Below are positions 32,441-43,059 of a stretch of DNA of 64,000 nt, piece after piece. The translations under genes and the position numbers were made by a program. The notes below the pieces were generated by a model. It ran no database searches. It was not told the origin of the DNA and saw nothing but the letters and a program-made list of their open reading frames with translations. Origin of the DNA: Benincasa hispida (Eukaryota; Streptophyta; Magnoliopsida; Cucurbitales; Cucurbitaceae); the NCBI RefSeq assembly GCF_009727055.1, contig NC_052357.1, positions 14,359,376 to 14,423,375 of the forward strand, in the 5' to 3' direction. Within the stretch, counting starts at the first letter, position 1. Every line of letters starts with the position of its first letter.

Positions 32441-34222
32441 AAATGAAATTTCTATCAGTGAAATGCAATTTCTGTCACAAGATGAGGCATATAAGACAAG
32501 ATTGTTTCTTCTTAGAAAAGAAACAAAATCAAAAGTAACCAAAAAAAAGGAAAAAAAAAACAAGTAGAGGAACCTAAAGTTGAAGCATCTGTGGCAGAGT
32601 AGAGTTCTTTTGTCTTTTCTGATGCCCTACAACATCTCGGTACAATACAATCAGTAATAATATAAATGAAACATACAATTGGGTACTAGATTCGGGATGT
32701 ACCTTCCATATGATGACACCTTCAAAAAGCTGATTCACCACTTATAAAAGTAAAGTTGTGATGAACGTTTGATTTATACGGGAAACAACAACTCATGCAA
32801 AATCAATGAAATAGGATCAGTTTCTTTAAAATTTAAAGATGGCTAAGCAATTTTGTTAAGAAATGTTAGACATGTGCCAACACTAAAGAGGAATTTAATC
32901 TCTTTAAGAATTTTGGATTCTATTGAATGTGAGTACCATGGATATGGAGGAAGATTTGAGGTTACAAAAGATTCAAATGTGGTATTAGTTGAAGAAAAGA
33001 TCAATGGACTCTATTTGATTAGAGATGTTTGAAAACTTCAAGCAGCATTAATTTCGAGCGATAAATTCTCAGAGGCAACCAATGACAAACGTTATCACAC
33101 ATTAGTAGTAAATATTTGAAGATATTGTCAAACCAATGATTACTTCCAACTAGTTTATCTGAAAATTTGAGTTTTTGTGAACATTGCATTATTGAGAAAG
33201 CCACAAGGCAAGGGTTCTCAAAGGCAAAACATAATATAATGGGGATCTTTGACTATGTCCATTTTGATCTATAGGGACCTACTCAAACACCTTCACTCAA
33301 TGGATCCAAGTATTTTCTATATCTTATTGATGATTTCTCAAGAAAAAGCTCAGTTTTCTTTCAAAAAACAAAAGATCAAGCTCTTAATAAATTCAAAGAA
33401 GGGAAGATCTTAGTTGAAAATCAAACTTATAGACAAATAAAATATCTTAGAACAGACAATAGGCTTGAGTTTTTTAATGAGAAATTCAATAACTTTTGTG
33501 AACAAAACAGTGCAGTTAGACATAGAACTCTTAGGCAACACTCCAACAAAATAGAGTAGCTGAAAAGCTAAATAAAACCATAATGGATAAGGTTAGATGC
33601 CAAATGTTAGATGGAATGATACCTAAATTTTTTTTGGCAGAAATAGTATCATAAACTATCTATACACTAAATAGATGTCTACATCACTCTACAAGTTTCA
33701 TAACACCTGAGAAAAGATAAACTAAACACCATCCTAAACTAAAGAACATTAAAGTTTTGGGTTGTGTAGGGTATGTACATCAAAATCAAGGGAAATTAAA
33801 ACATAGAGCCATTATTTGTTTATTTTCTATATAGAATAAAGTTGATGGCTTATTTTTTATTACCTGAACTTATTTATCATACATGTGGTTTTGCAAGTGT
33901 AGTTTTTTATAAAAATTTTAAAAAATATCTCATTAAGGAATTTGGACTAGTTGGAAACAGGTATGATCTAGATCACTTTACATGTAATTTACATGTTATC
34001 CATCCATACTTGATCTATGTCATTGAATATATTGGAACTGGTGATCAAAGAAGGTTTAGTTACCAGAGTAGTGACAAAAGTTGTCTTGATTTTGTGCTAA
34101 TGCAAGATATGGACCAGATTGAACTAAGGAAAAATCTATTATAAAAATAACTTGTTTATGTGCGCTTAATGTTTATGTGATTTAATTACATCAGATACAC
34201 AAACATAGCCCAAGTGGAATAT
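32441..34222 (+). pseudogene. Copia-2 gag-pol pseudogene, truncated
   Basis: It begins inside gag with an intact zinc knuckle at about 32463-32504 (CNFCHKMRHIRQDC, C-X2-C-X4-H-X4-C). Protease follows near 32680 with NWVLDSGCTFHM, keeping the active-site D-S-G. A GAG-pre-integrase and integrase region (32990-33600) shows CEHCIIGKATRQGFSKAK, GSKYFLYLIDDFSR and YLRTDNRLEF. Past 33600 the frame degrades, with many stops. The open stretch 33842-34144 (100 codons) starts with LLPEL and VVFYKN pieces of the region that normally joins integrase to reverse transcriptase. No reverse transcriptase or RNase H follows. It ends at a polypurine-like CCCAAGTGGAATAT. It is a dead element with a large internal deletion. 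Confidence 0.85.
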
Positions 34223-36113
34223 TGTTAGTGATAGAGTAAACACATATGCAGCAGAAAAAATCAGAATCAATAAGCAATCTAACTACACTTATTTTGAATT
34301 TAAAAAGCATGCAAAGAAACATTTTCATATAAGAGGGTCTCAAGAATTCGATACCTTTGATGAAACTCTTCAATTCTAGCTCCTCTCCACGAATTGAACC
34401 TCCAAATCATTAATAGACCACCATAATGATCTTCTCTACTATCCTCTAACTTGGATTGAGTGGTGGAAACTCTGATTGAGGCCAATTTGGTTGGGAAGGA
34501 TGAGGGTTTGAAATAGAAAACCAGAAATTCAGAATTTCAAATACCATGAACTTCTTCCAATCTAAAAATTGGAGTATGTAAGGTGTTTAAACATGCAACC
34601 ACTCACTTAACCAGCTGATTGACACTTCAATCAGCATTACGTGAGTGAGCTAGGTATTGGTTAGTGGATTAATCCAACAAATTTTGGATTAATCCACTAA
34701 CTCAACATTTTTCAAATTTTTAACTTTATTTCATTAAATTAATTTTCTTTCAAAATTAATTTAAACAAAAATTCAATGATAAATATTGAATTTTTAAAAA
34801 TGAAAATAATTTATTTAAATAATTAATTAATTAATAATTTAATATCAAATATTAAATTAATTAAACACCTTAATTTATACATGAATCCTATTCATGTTAA
34901 TCAATATTTAAATATTTTAATCTCTCCAATTACGTCTAATTTTGATAAATTTAAACATTTTAATAATATCGAATATAATTAACCAAACCCTAAATTGAAT
35001 TTTGAACACTTTAAATTCAAAACCCTAATTTCGATTTTGAACATTTTAAATTCGCTCAATTCAATAATCAAATGAGTAATTTTACAAGCTAGTAGAATGA
35101 CTTTATGGACCTACAAATCATGAGCTCCAACGATTTGAGATCAATTGGCTAAACTCTTTGGATTAAATTAATTAATATTCGTTAACTATTGACACATACC
35201 ACTATAACTCGATAATTGAATTCTCTTCACGGTAGATATATTTCTATCCAGTTTAACCATAATTAGTAAGTCGATCATTCACAGGTTGTTCGTATTTATA
35301 GCTAAGAGAAAATTATTGTTTTATCCCTATAAACACATCTTAGTCCTTAAGCTCCCAATGATCCTCTATTGCACAATTGGTTTATAGTCCAACGAATAAA
35401 TTATATCCCTCTCGACCATGAGAGGGCGGAACCCCTTTGTTCGAAACCAGGAGTCAGTATTTAAGGGAACAACCTATCTGCTAACCCTAAATTGGGTAGG
35501 AGTGAATTCCATCCTGTAGGACTATGTCCCCAGTTGTCTATTCGGTATTACCCCTAAAATGGGAGGCTTATTGAGCAGTACTATTGCACTAATCCCACCT
35601 ATGCAGATCAAAGGATAATCCCAAATAAACAAGAGTTCATAGTTAGCTCAGAATTAAGATTGAGTTACCCTAAGTCATCGAATTTGAAATAGTCAGTTTT
35701 TACAGTAAACGGTCATTATAAAGAAAATTGACTATTTCATGGTTCTGTCTTATGCAAACATCTTTTGCATAGGATGTCTCCACTCGCATGTCTCTACATG
35801 AACGATTTCAGGATTAAATTGTTTATATCAGTATACAAAGTAGGTCGCTTCCAATAGTGTCACGAGGATGAGGTACCAACTCTCATCCATATACGTATAG
35901 AGCATTTTGGCTATATACTAAAACTTGATCCACTTTTATGTCTCTACATAAAGTTAAAGTATTCATACTATAGTCTTGGATTCGATTATTAGATTTTACA
36001 ATAGAATTCAATATCAGTAACATTTTATTGAATGAACAACTCAATAATACTTTATTGATAAATAGAATATGTTGCCAATATTACGAACTGTGAATTTTAG
36101 AATATTCCCAACA
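34223..36113 (-). repeat. LTR of Copia-3, minus orientation
   Basis: Read on the minus strand it starts TGTTGGGAATATTC, preceded by the polypurine tract CCAATTGGGAGAT, and ends ATCACTAACA. The general layout parallels the Copia-1 3' LTR. It serves as the 3' LTR of the minus-strand element to its right. Its left (U5) end touches the polypurine-like end of Copia-2. Confidence 0.75.
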
Positions 36114-36149
36114 ATCTCCCAATTGGACTAATACTCCAGTGAGTTACAA

Positions 36150-38693
36150 ATATATACAAATATATAATGAACACAATTTTGAGAGACAGAGAGAAAATAC
36201 AATAAATTTGGGCATCTATATACCGTTGGCATTCTCCCATTTGCCCTAGATTATGAAGCTCGTAGTCCTAGTCCGACCAGGTGACCCTCGAACACTTTGG
36301 TCGAAAGGGCCTTCGTAAATGGATCTACAAGATTGTCCTCAGAGGCTATCTTCATGACTATCACATCTCTTCGCTGTACTATCTCTCTGATGATATAGTA
36401 CTTTCTCTCGATATGTTTTTCGCGTTTGTGGCTTCTTAGTTCCTTGAATTGGAAACTGCTCCACTGTTATCATAATACAGAGTAATAGCCATATACATAT
36501 TTGGAACCACTTCCAAATCTGTCAGGAAATTGCGTAGCCATACTCCTTCTTTAGCTGCTTCACATGCAGTAATATATTCAGCTTCTATCGTGAAGTCAGC
36601 GATACAATTTTGTTTGATGTCTCTTCACACTATAGCTCCTCCGTTAAGAGTGAAAACTGATTCTGAAGTAGATTTCCTAGAATCTCCATCAATCTGAAAA
36701 TCATAATCAGTGTATCCCGTAAGGATCAAATCCTTATGCCCATAGACAAGCATATTGTTCCTCATTCTCCAGAGATACTTGAGGATGTTCTTAATAGCAG
36801 TTCGATGGTTGTGTCCAGGGTTGGTGTTAGGTCGGTAAAAGATATATATTTTCTATGTTAATTCCCCCAAATAATATTGATTATTTGCTTTTAATGCTCA
36901 TTTTGTAGGTAAAACGGTCCCAGAGGCGATTAGGAGTCATTCTGAGAAATTTGGGCAAAAAAGGATAAAAAAAAATGACCAAGAAAGTCAACAAAATTGA
37001 AGAGAATCAGATAAATTACCAAAATTTCATCAAGCTTCAGCGTCATGACCATAGAAGAATCGTCGGCTTGAAGATAGAAAGCTCATTTTTACTGCAGAAC
37101 AGGCCAGCGTTGCAACGCTCCAGAATTTGATGCGACTGATCCACACACGCGCCACGGCAGTGCAATATCATGGCCAATGTCACGCCTCAAGTGCAACGCT
37201 TCTTGGCTTTTTTGGGATTTAGCATTGCGATGTTGAGCACCCTACAAGTATAAATAGCTTTCTTTCATTTTTGCAAAGAAGAAAGCACGATTTCGGTAGA
37301 AGCTGGAATTTCTCTTTGTATCAATTAGTCTCTATGGTAATTTTGTTTCCTACTTAGGTTAGATTTTGATTTCTTTTTGGACTGTAGTAAACAATTTGTA
37401 ATTATTCATGAATTTGTCTATGGATTTATGAAGTAATCAATCTTGTTTCTATTTCAAGAGTTCTTGCAATTCTTTTGAGTTTTCTACTTGTCTTTATCAT
37501 TAGCAATCTAATTTGAGCACTCTTAAAGCATGTTGAATGATCTATATCTTGAACATGTTTAGCCTAGATGTTTGGTTTTGTCACACTCATGATTGAATGC
37601 GTTTCTTTTAATGTATTCAATAGAATGTCTAGCCAAGATCTACAAGAGGCAACAGTAATTGTGTGTTTAATTGCTATCCTTGGATGCACTAATTACTAGA
37701 TTTGAAGAAATTTAGTTAATTGAAGTAAGCGATCTTGACAATTAATCAGCGCAATTGAATCCTATGACTTAATACACGTGTTTTCTCTTCTATATGTCCT
37801 CTATTGAACCCAATAGAGGTAGAAGCATATAGATTGATTAAGGTTAGGGCTATCCTACCTTAATTAATGATTAGGACGCTTTCTTGACTAGATTCATGCT
37901 AGTTGTCTACCTTTGTAAAGACTAGTTTAATCTAGTTAAGTAGGTAGTTGCAAGCTTAATCCGATTGTAAATTAAATTTATAGAATTTAGTGATAGGAAT
38001 TGCTTGAATGTCTAACTTCGATTAGAAGCAAGATTGTTCTAAATTTTGTTTACAATTATCCTTTGTCTTTTGATTTTTCGCATGTTTCTTATCTTAATAA
38101 AAAAAAAAAAAAAAACCCCCGTTTTATAGCTTTCATAGTTAAGCTTGGTTAAGGAAAAGATTAAATAATATTTCACTATGGATCGACCTCTTACTTCTAA
38201 TTTAACTATGAGTTAGTTTAGGTTGTTGTTGGAGCTTTAAAAATATTGTTTGTTTTGGGTTAGGTAGAACTAACGACACCTACTTAGCTCCGAACAGTTG
38301 GACTGGAACTTGCTGACAATTCCAATTGCAAAGCATATATCAAGATATGTACAGAACATAGTGTACATCAAACTCCCAACTGTTGATGCATATGAAATTT
38401 TTTTCATTTCTTCAACTTCTTGAGACGTCTTAGGACATTGTTCATCTGACAAATGAATTCCATGTCAAAAAGGTAGCATACACTTTTTGAAATTTTGTAT
38501 ATTATACCTTGACAACATCTTGTCAATATAAGATGTTTGAGATAGCGCTAGCGTTCTATTCTTGTGATTCCGAATAATTTGGATCCCAAGAACGTATTAT
38601 GCATCTCCTAATTCTTTCATTTGAAATTGCGATGTTAGTCATTTTTTTAATCAACAAGAAAACTTGTCTCATTCCCAATGAGCACATTATAAG
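36150..38693 (-). pseudogene. Copia-3 pol pseudogene (reverse transcriptase end and RNase H), split by a solo LTR
   Basis: On the minus strand the remnant starts at 38693, at the LIGNE segment just after the YVDD position. It continues through EQCPKTSQEVEEMKK and ASTVGSLMYTM (near 38440-38330) to a FQSN motif at 38302. A solo LTR (36825-38296) then intervenes. Coding resumes at 36819 with TAIKNILKYLWRMRNNMLV and runs through RNase H: YTDYDFQIDGDSRKST, LNGGAIVW, TIEAEYITACEAAKEGVW. Stops and frameshifts are frequent. The sequence is close to Copia-1 (EQCPKTSQEVEEM in both), so they belong to one family. Everything upstream of YVDD (gag, integrase, 5' LTR) is missing on the right, where the CACTA element begins. 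This is a dead element. Confidence 0.85.
36825..38296 (+). repeat. Solo LTR (1472 bp) with perfect 5-bp target duplication
   Basis: It starts TGTTAGGTCGG and ends TACTTAGCTCCGAACA, with GTTGG on both sides (36820-36824 and 38297-38301). Removing it and one GTTGG restores the alignment of Copia-3 between FQSN and PG. A TATA box, TATAAATA, lies at 37249-37256, preceded by AGCATTGC/GTTGCAAC motifs including the perfect palindrome AGCGTTGCAACGCT at 37106-37119. Relatives are at 9638-10926 and 7080-7589. No internal region remains. Confidence 0.9.
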
Positions 38694-38958
38694 AATTCTG
38701 GGCTTTAATGTCGGTTGATAACCAACATTAAAGATAGTGTTATTAAAGCCCTTTAATGTCGATTGTCTTTAATGTCAGTTTTAAACCGACATTGAAGATG
38801 GTGTACAATGTTGGTTTAAATCTGACATTAAAGACAACAGACATTAAAGGGCTTTAATAATACTATCTTTAATGTCGGTTGTCAACCGAATCAACCGACA
38901 TTAAAGCCCTTTAATATCGATTTTAAACTAACATTAAAGCCCAGAATTATTGTACATT
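38694..38958. repeat. CACTA subterminal foldback
   Basis: The first 265 bp form a near-perfect inverted repeat. The left half carries AAGAATTCTGGGCTTTAATG, ending in the right half as CATTAAAGCCCAGAATTATT. The GACATTAAAG unit and its complement occur more than ten times. It may be a CACTA MITE in its own right. Confidence 0.7.
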
Positions 38959-39325
38959 TTTTCAATTATTGTCTGTTTTTTGTAAATACCATGTCCGTTT
39001 TTTTCAATTATTGTCCGTATATTCGATATAATTATTGTCCAATCCATTTTTAATGTCGGTCATAAAGTTAAAAATGACATGTCCCTAAAACCAAGGTAAT
39101 CAACCTGTACATGCACAAAATAAATTCTTAATTCCTTTCACAAATCCATAATAATGAGTTATAAAAGAGGAATTGGAGATATAATTTAACTCTAAAACCA
39201 AGATAATCAACAAATTATCAAAACTCATAAGCGTTACATAGCAAAATTAAAATTTTAATCCAAATAAGAGTGAGAACTTACTTTTAAACTATAAAATACA
39301 AACTATAACTTATAAATATCCCCCT

Positions 39326-39361
<36 letters not shown>

Positions 39362-41150
39362 AAAAAAATAAATAAAAATAATAAAAATAATAAAAAATAA
39401 AAACAAAAGTGCAGACACACTTGTTATCATTATATAGTGTTTTCCAAATAGTCTTTTAGTTGCTCCTTCGTTATGTTATCTCCACCATCCACTACAGATT
39501 TGATCCAAATCAAAGCATGACTTCCTGCAAGCAGAGAAAAATGGGAAAACAACATATAATAAGAACTTATAAAAATATATTAAAGAATGTTGCACATCAA
39601 GAAAATATATCCTCTATTCTTCAATGTTGCACATGTTCACAAACTTAATATACAATTCACTAGGCTACAGAAATTAGCTTTTGCTTGAGGAAGCCTGCAC
39701 ATCTTCACAAACATATTAAATGCTTGGTGAAGCCTGCAATCCACCCATTCATTAGCTTTTGCTCCATATTTGTGTGGGATTGCTTAAAAACAAGAAATGA
39801 AGAAGGCTGGAAAACTTGTAAGAGTAGACTACCTTAAAAATATTTTTTTCAACTTATGGACGACATCTTGTTCTGAGACTAGGTCTCCACATTTACAAAG
39901 GACATCATCATCTTCTAAGAAGTTGTTAAACCATTCCAAAGTCTGAACATCATTTTGTTCTATAAACTAGTTCTCCACATTAACCAAGAGGCTAACAAAC
40001 CTACCAAGAACGGTGATAAAGGTCAAACAACAGTAATTAGATTCAAACAAATTGCAGAAAAAGGAGCATTAAACAACGAGCATAGTTGAACCCTCACAAT
40101 TAGGCAAATGACCAAACCCCTGTTGGAAAGAAAAAGACTTAAGTACATCCTCATATGAAAATATAGAAACAAATATTAGATATGAAAAGTGAAACAAGTC
40201 TAGGGCAGACCACATCACTATTCAAAAGCACATCTAGCAAAACAAAATTCAAAACTAAGTGTCTTAACTCAAAGAATTAGAAATTTGAACTTGGAGATAT
40301 CATCTTCAGTAACCCATACCATTATAATAAGATTTGATCTCCGGATCCTAATTATAGTTGTCTTACCTTCTTGTGTAAGTTCCCAATCTTAATAATATCA
40401 TATTGCATTTCATCATTTTTTTCCTACCAAATATGCAAAATACACACACAATCAATACAAAGTCATAATGGTCAAAATCAAATGCCTAACAAAAAAGAAT
40501 TCCAAAATTTATATCAGAATTAAATAAGATTGAACAATGGATCAAACAAGCAGAAATAAGCAAATAAGCTTTCAGTATCACAAAGTTACCACGAAACTAT
40601 AAACATGTCACACCCACAAACTATACATCCAAGTGTCTAAGAAAGAAGCCAAAACAAATAATATAGCCTCAAAACTTACAAATAAATAACATATCATATT
40701 TATCTTAACTACCTCATCATTGAAAGTAGCACAACTATAAATGTTACATTATATAAACATGGGGTAGGAACTCATACCTTGTCTTTTATCCAACCTTTCC
40801 AACTAAATAATGCTCTTTGACCTGTTTACATTACCAAAGTGACTGAGGCTTAAAACATGTCATGTTTAATTCTTAAGTTGATAAAAAAAAAACAAAAAAA
40901 AAAAACAAACTTTCATAATCACAAAGTTACCACAAAACTCTCATTCTAAACATTTACCATCATAGGTTAAGCAGTACTTGCGAGCAACAAGAATCAATGT
41001 CTAATGGGAAAAAAACCTCTACACATGGAAGAAAGATTGATATCTTGTTTGTGAACAAAAACTCTCAACTTTGAAACTTTCACACTTACATTTGTAAAAT
41101 CCATCCAACGCCAGTCATTTCATGATATCATCCAAATTCTTGAAGAGCTT
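38959..41150. other. CACTA interior, left part
   Basis: AT-rich with no recognised transposase. On the minus strand near 39840-40000 a stretch free of stops reads EQNDVQTLEWFNNFLEDDD and then KCGDLVSEQDVVHKLKK. It matches no family I know and is short. Another subterminal repeat (TTTTTAATGTCGGTCATAAA) is at about 39048. Confidence 0.4.
39327..39359. repeat. 33-base cytosine homopolymer
   Basis: An uninterrupted run of about 33 C, directly followed by about 9 A. Homopolymers of this length are very rare in plant DNA and are hard to sequence and assemble; the opposite strand would be poly-G with quadruplex potential. Confidence 0.85.
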
Positions 41151-41155
41151 CATTT

Positions 41156-42745
41156 TGAAGGAACTCTTGAACAAGAGTATCCATGAGCGTTTATAAATTG
41201 TGTTCGATCGTTTAATGTGCAGGTGTGCGATGGTTTAGAACAATGGGCACTATCGTATAGGGCTCTCAACGTTAAACAATGTGAATTTTCACACCGTGAG
41301 TAAATTTTTAACCCCTTAAAAATGAAAACAATTTTCATTTTATTCTTCAGTTACAAAAACTGAAATCAATCTTCCCACTTCCGCACGATTTAGGAGAAAT
41401 TATCGGCCAATTATCTCATAACCACCTATTTAAATAAATAATTAATATAATCATTTATATTCTTAACCTATAGTTTGATATCATATATCCACTATAGTAA
41501 TTTCTCCTCTACTTGATATAAATCATATTTATATCCAATTTCCTCCAAAATAATGTATTTCATACATTTAGTCAATTATATCATAAATAATTAACCAGTT
41601 CAATTATATCATATATTATCGAACTCCCTCTTGTCAATTTGAACATTTCAAACGACTCAAAAACTTATTCTCAACTTTATCCAAGCTACTAACGGGACCT
41701 TATGGACCTGTGGCTCGAAGCTCCAACGGTACGTGAATAGCTGACTAAACTCTTTAGCGACAAGATCCACCATCCGTTCACTGTTAGAAATTCCACTAAA
41801 GACCAACAATTGAACTCTTCTTACCACAGATATATTTCTATGTCCATCGGATATACCAATCATGAGTACGATGATCCTTCACAGATGCTCGTAAGTACAG
41901 TTGGGCCAATTTACCGTTTTTCCCGTGTAGTTACATCTCACTCCTTAAGTACCATTGATCCCTCTAATGAACAATACAACATAGTCTAACTATGTGTGAA
42001 CACCTCTCAGGCCAAGAAAAAGTGTGTGGCGCCACATCGTTCAAGCCCTGGAATCAGCCTTTAAGGGAGTCATCTATCTACTTACCCCTGCTTCGGGGAA
42101 GAAATGAATTCTATCTTGTGTAGCTGAGTTTCCAGCTCCCAAATTAGACAAATTCCCAAAGTGATAGGTTTGAGTCGGCGACCTAGCCACTCGCACCCAT
42201 ACAAATCAAAGAACCACCCTCAATGGCAAAAGTTCCTAACTCACTCAGGATTGAGGTCATGTTACTTATAGTCATCCTAATGAAGTGAAGTCTCTGTCAT
42301 GAATGGTGTTATATAACGAGACGTTAACACTTCGTGGTCAGGTCTTATACAAACTCTTTGTATAAGACGCCCCCGCTTACATGTCCCCTATATGAATGAT
42401 CAGGATCAGACCATCTATGACAAGTCACAACACTTGTGACCATTCCACAAAACGGGTCGCATCCGTAGCACTATCAGGATAAGGTTTCCCTCCTATATCC
42501 ATATACTACAGACCCTTTTGGTTATCACTTAAGACATGATTCACTTGTATGTCACCACATACATGCTTAAGTTACATCCAGATAACCAAGGATTTTAGGT
42601 TTATTGGTTTGTGGTAAAGCAAATAAAATAATTAACTGAGCAAAATCAAAATGTGAAGTAAATATCATATATTATACATCACAAGCGTTCGTACAAACTG
42701 TTTACAAACTACAGGACACGAGACTTTAGGGCATCAACCCCAACA
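41156..42745 (-). repeat. Solo Copia-type LTR (1590 bp) in the CACTA element, 5-bp target duplication
   Basis: On the minus strand it starts TGTTGGGGTTGATGCCC; on the plus strand it begins TGAAGGAACTC. CATTT flanks both sides (41151-41155 and 42746-42750). Its layout resembles the Copia-1 and Copia-3 LTRs. There is no primer site or polypurine tract outside it, as expected for a solo LTR formed by recombination. Confidence 0.85.
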
Positions 42746-42796
42746 CATTTACCATTTTATTACAAAATTGGACCAACTGCAAGAATTTCCTCAGCC

Positions 42797-42995
42797 AGTT
42801 TACTGTCCTTCTCCACTTGGTAAGTATAGATCCCTTCATAATTCTTCTTGAACAGACCCCCCCAGCTCTGTCTCTTATACACATCTAGATGTGTATAAGA
42901 GACAGCATTATGATTTTACAAACACTATGAGTTTACTGTCCCCTCTCCACTTGGTAAGTATAGATCCCTTCATAATTCTTCTTGAACCAACCCCT
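42797..42995. repeat. Duplicated segment around a library adapter
   Basis: The sequence from AGTTTACTGTCC to CTTCTTGAAC occurs at about 42797-42853 and again at about 42930-42986, 133 bp apart and nearly identical. A mate-pair junction adapter lies between the copies, so the duplication is probably an assembly product. Confidence 0.75.
42868..42905. other. Nextera mate-pair junction adapter (contaminant)
   Basis: It is CTGTCTCTTATACACATCT directly followed by AGATGTGTATAAGAGACAG, the two Tn5 mosaic ends joined head to head. This 38-bp palindrome is the synthetic junction adapter of Nextera mate-pair libraries and is not genomic DNA. Confidence 0.97.
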
Positions 42996-43021
42996 AGCTT
43001 CAGTAGTGTCTAGTTATAGGC

Positions 43022-43059
43022 CTGTCTCTTATACACATCTAGATGTGTATAAGAGACAG
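43022..43059. other. Nextera mate-pair junction adapter (contaminant), second copy
   Basis: An identical 38-bp palindrome of two Tn5 mosaic ends. The frame across it reads [11 protein letters not shown], a translation well known from adapter-contaminated plant protein predictions. The 70-codon frame at 42982-43194 is therefore not a gene. Confidence 0.97.

Noticed and set aside
33842..34144. A 100-codon frame as an independent gene
   Set aside because: LLPEL and VVFYKN fit the decayed Copia-2 polyprotein just after integrase, in the same orientation and position.
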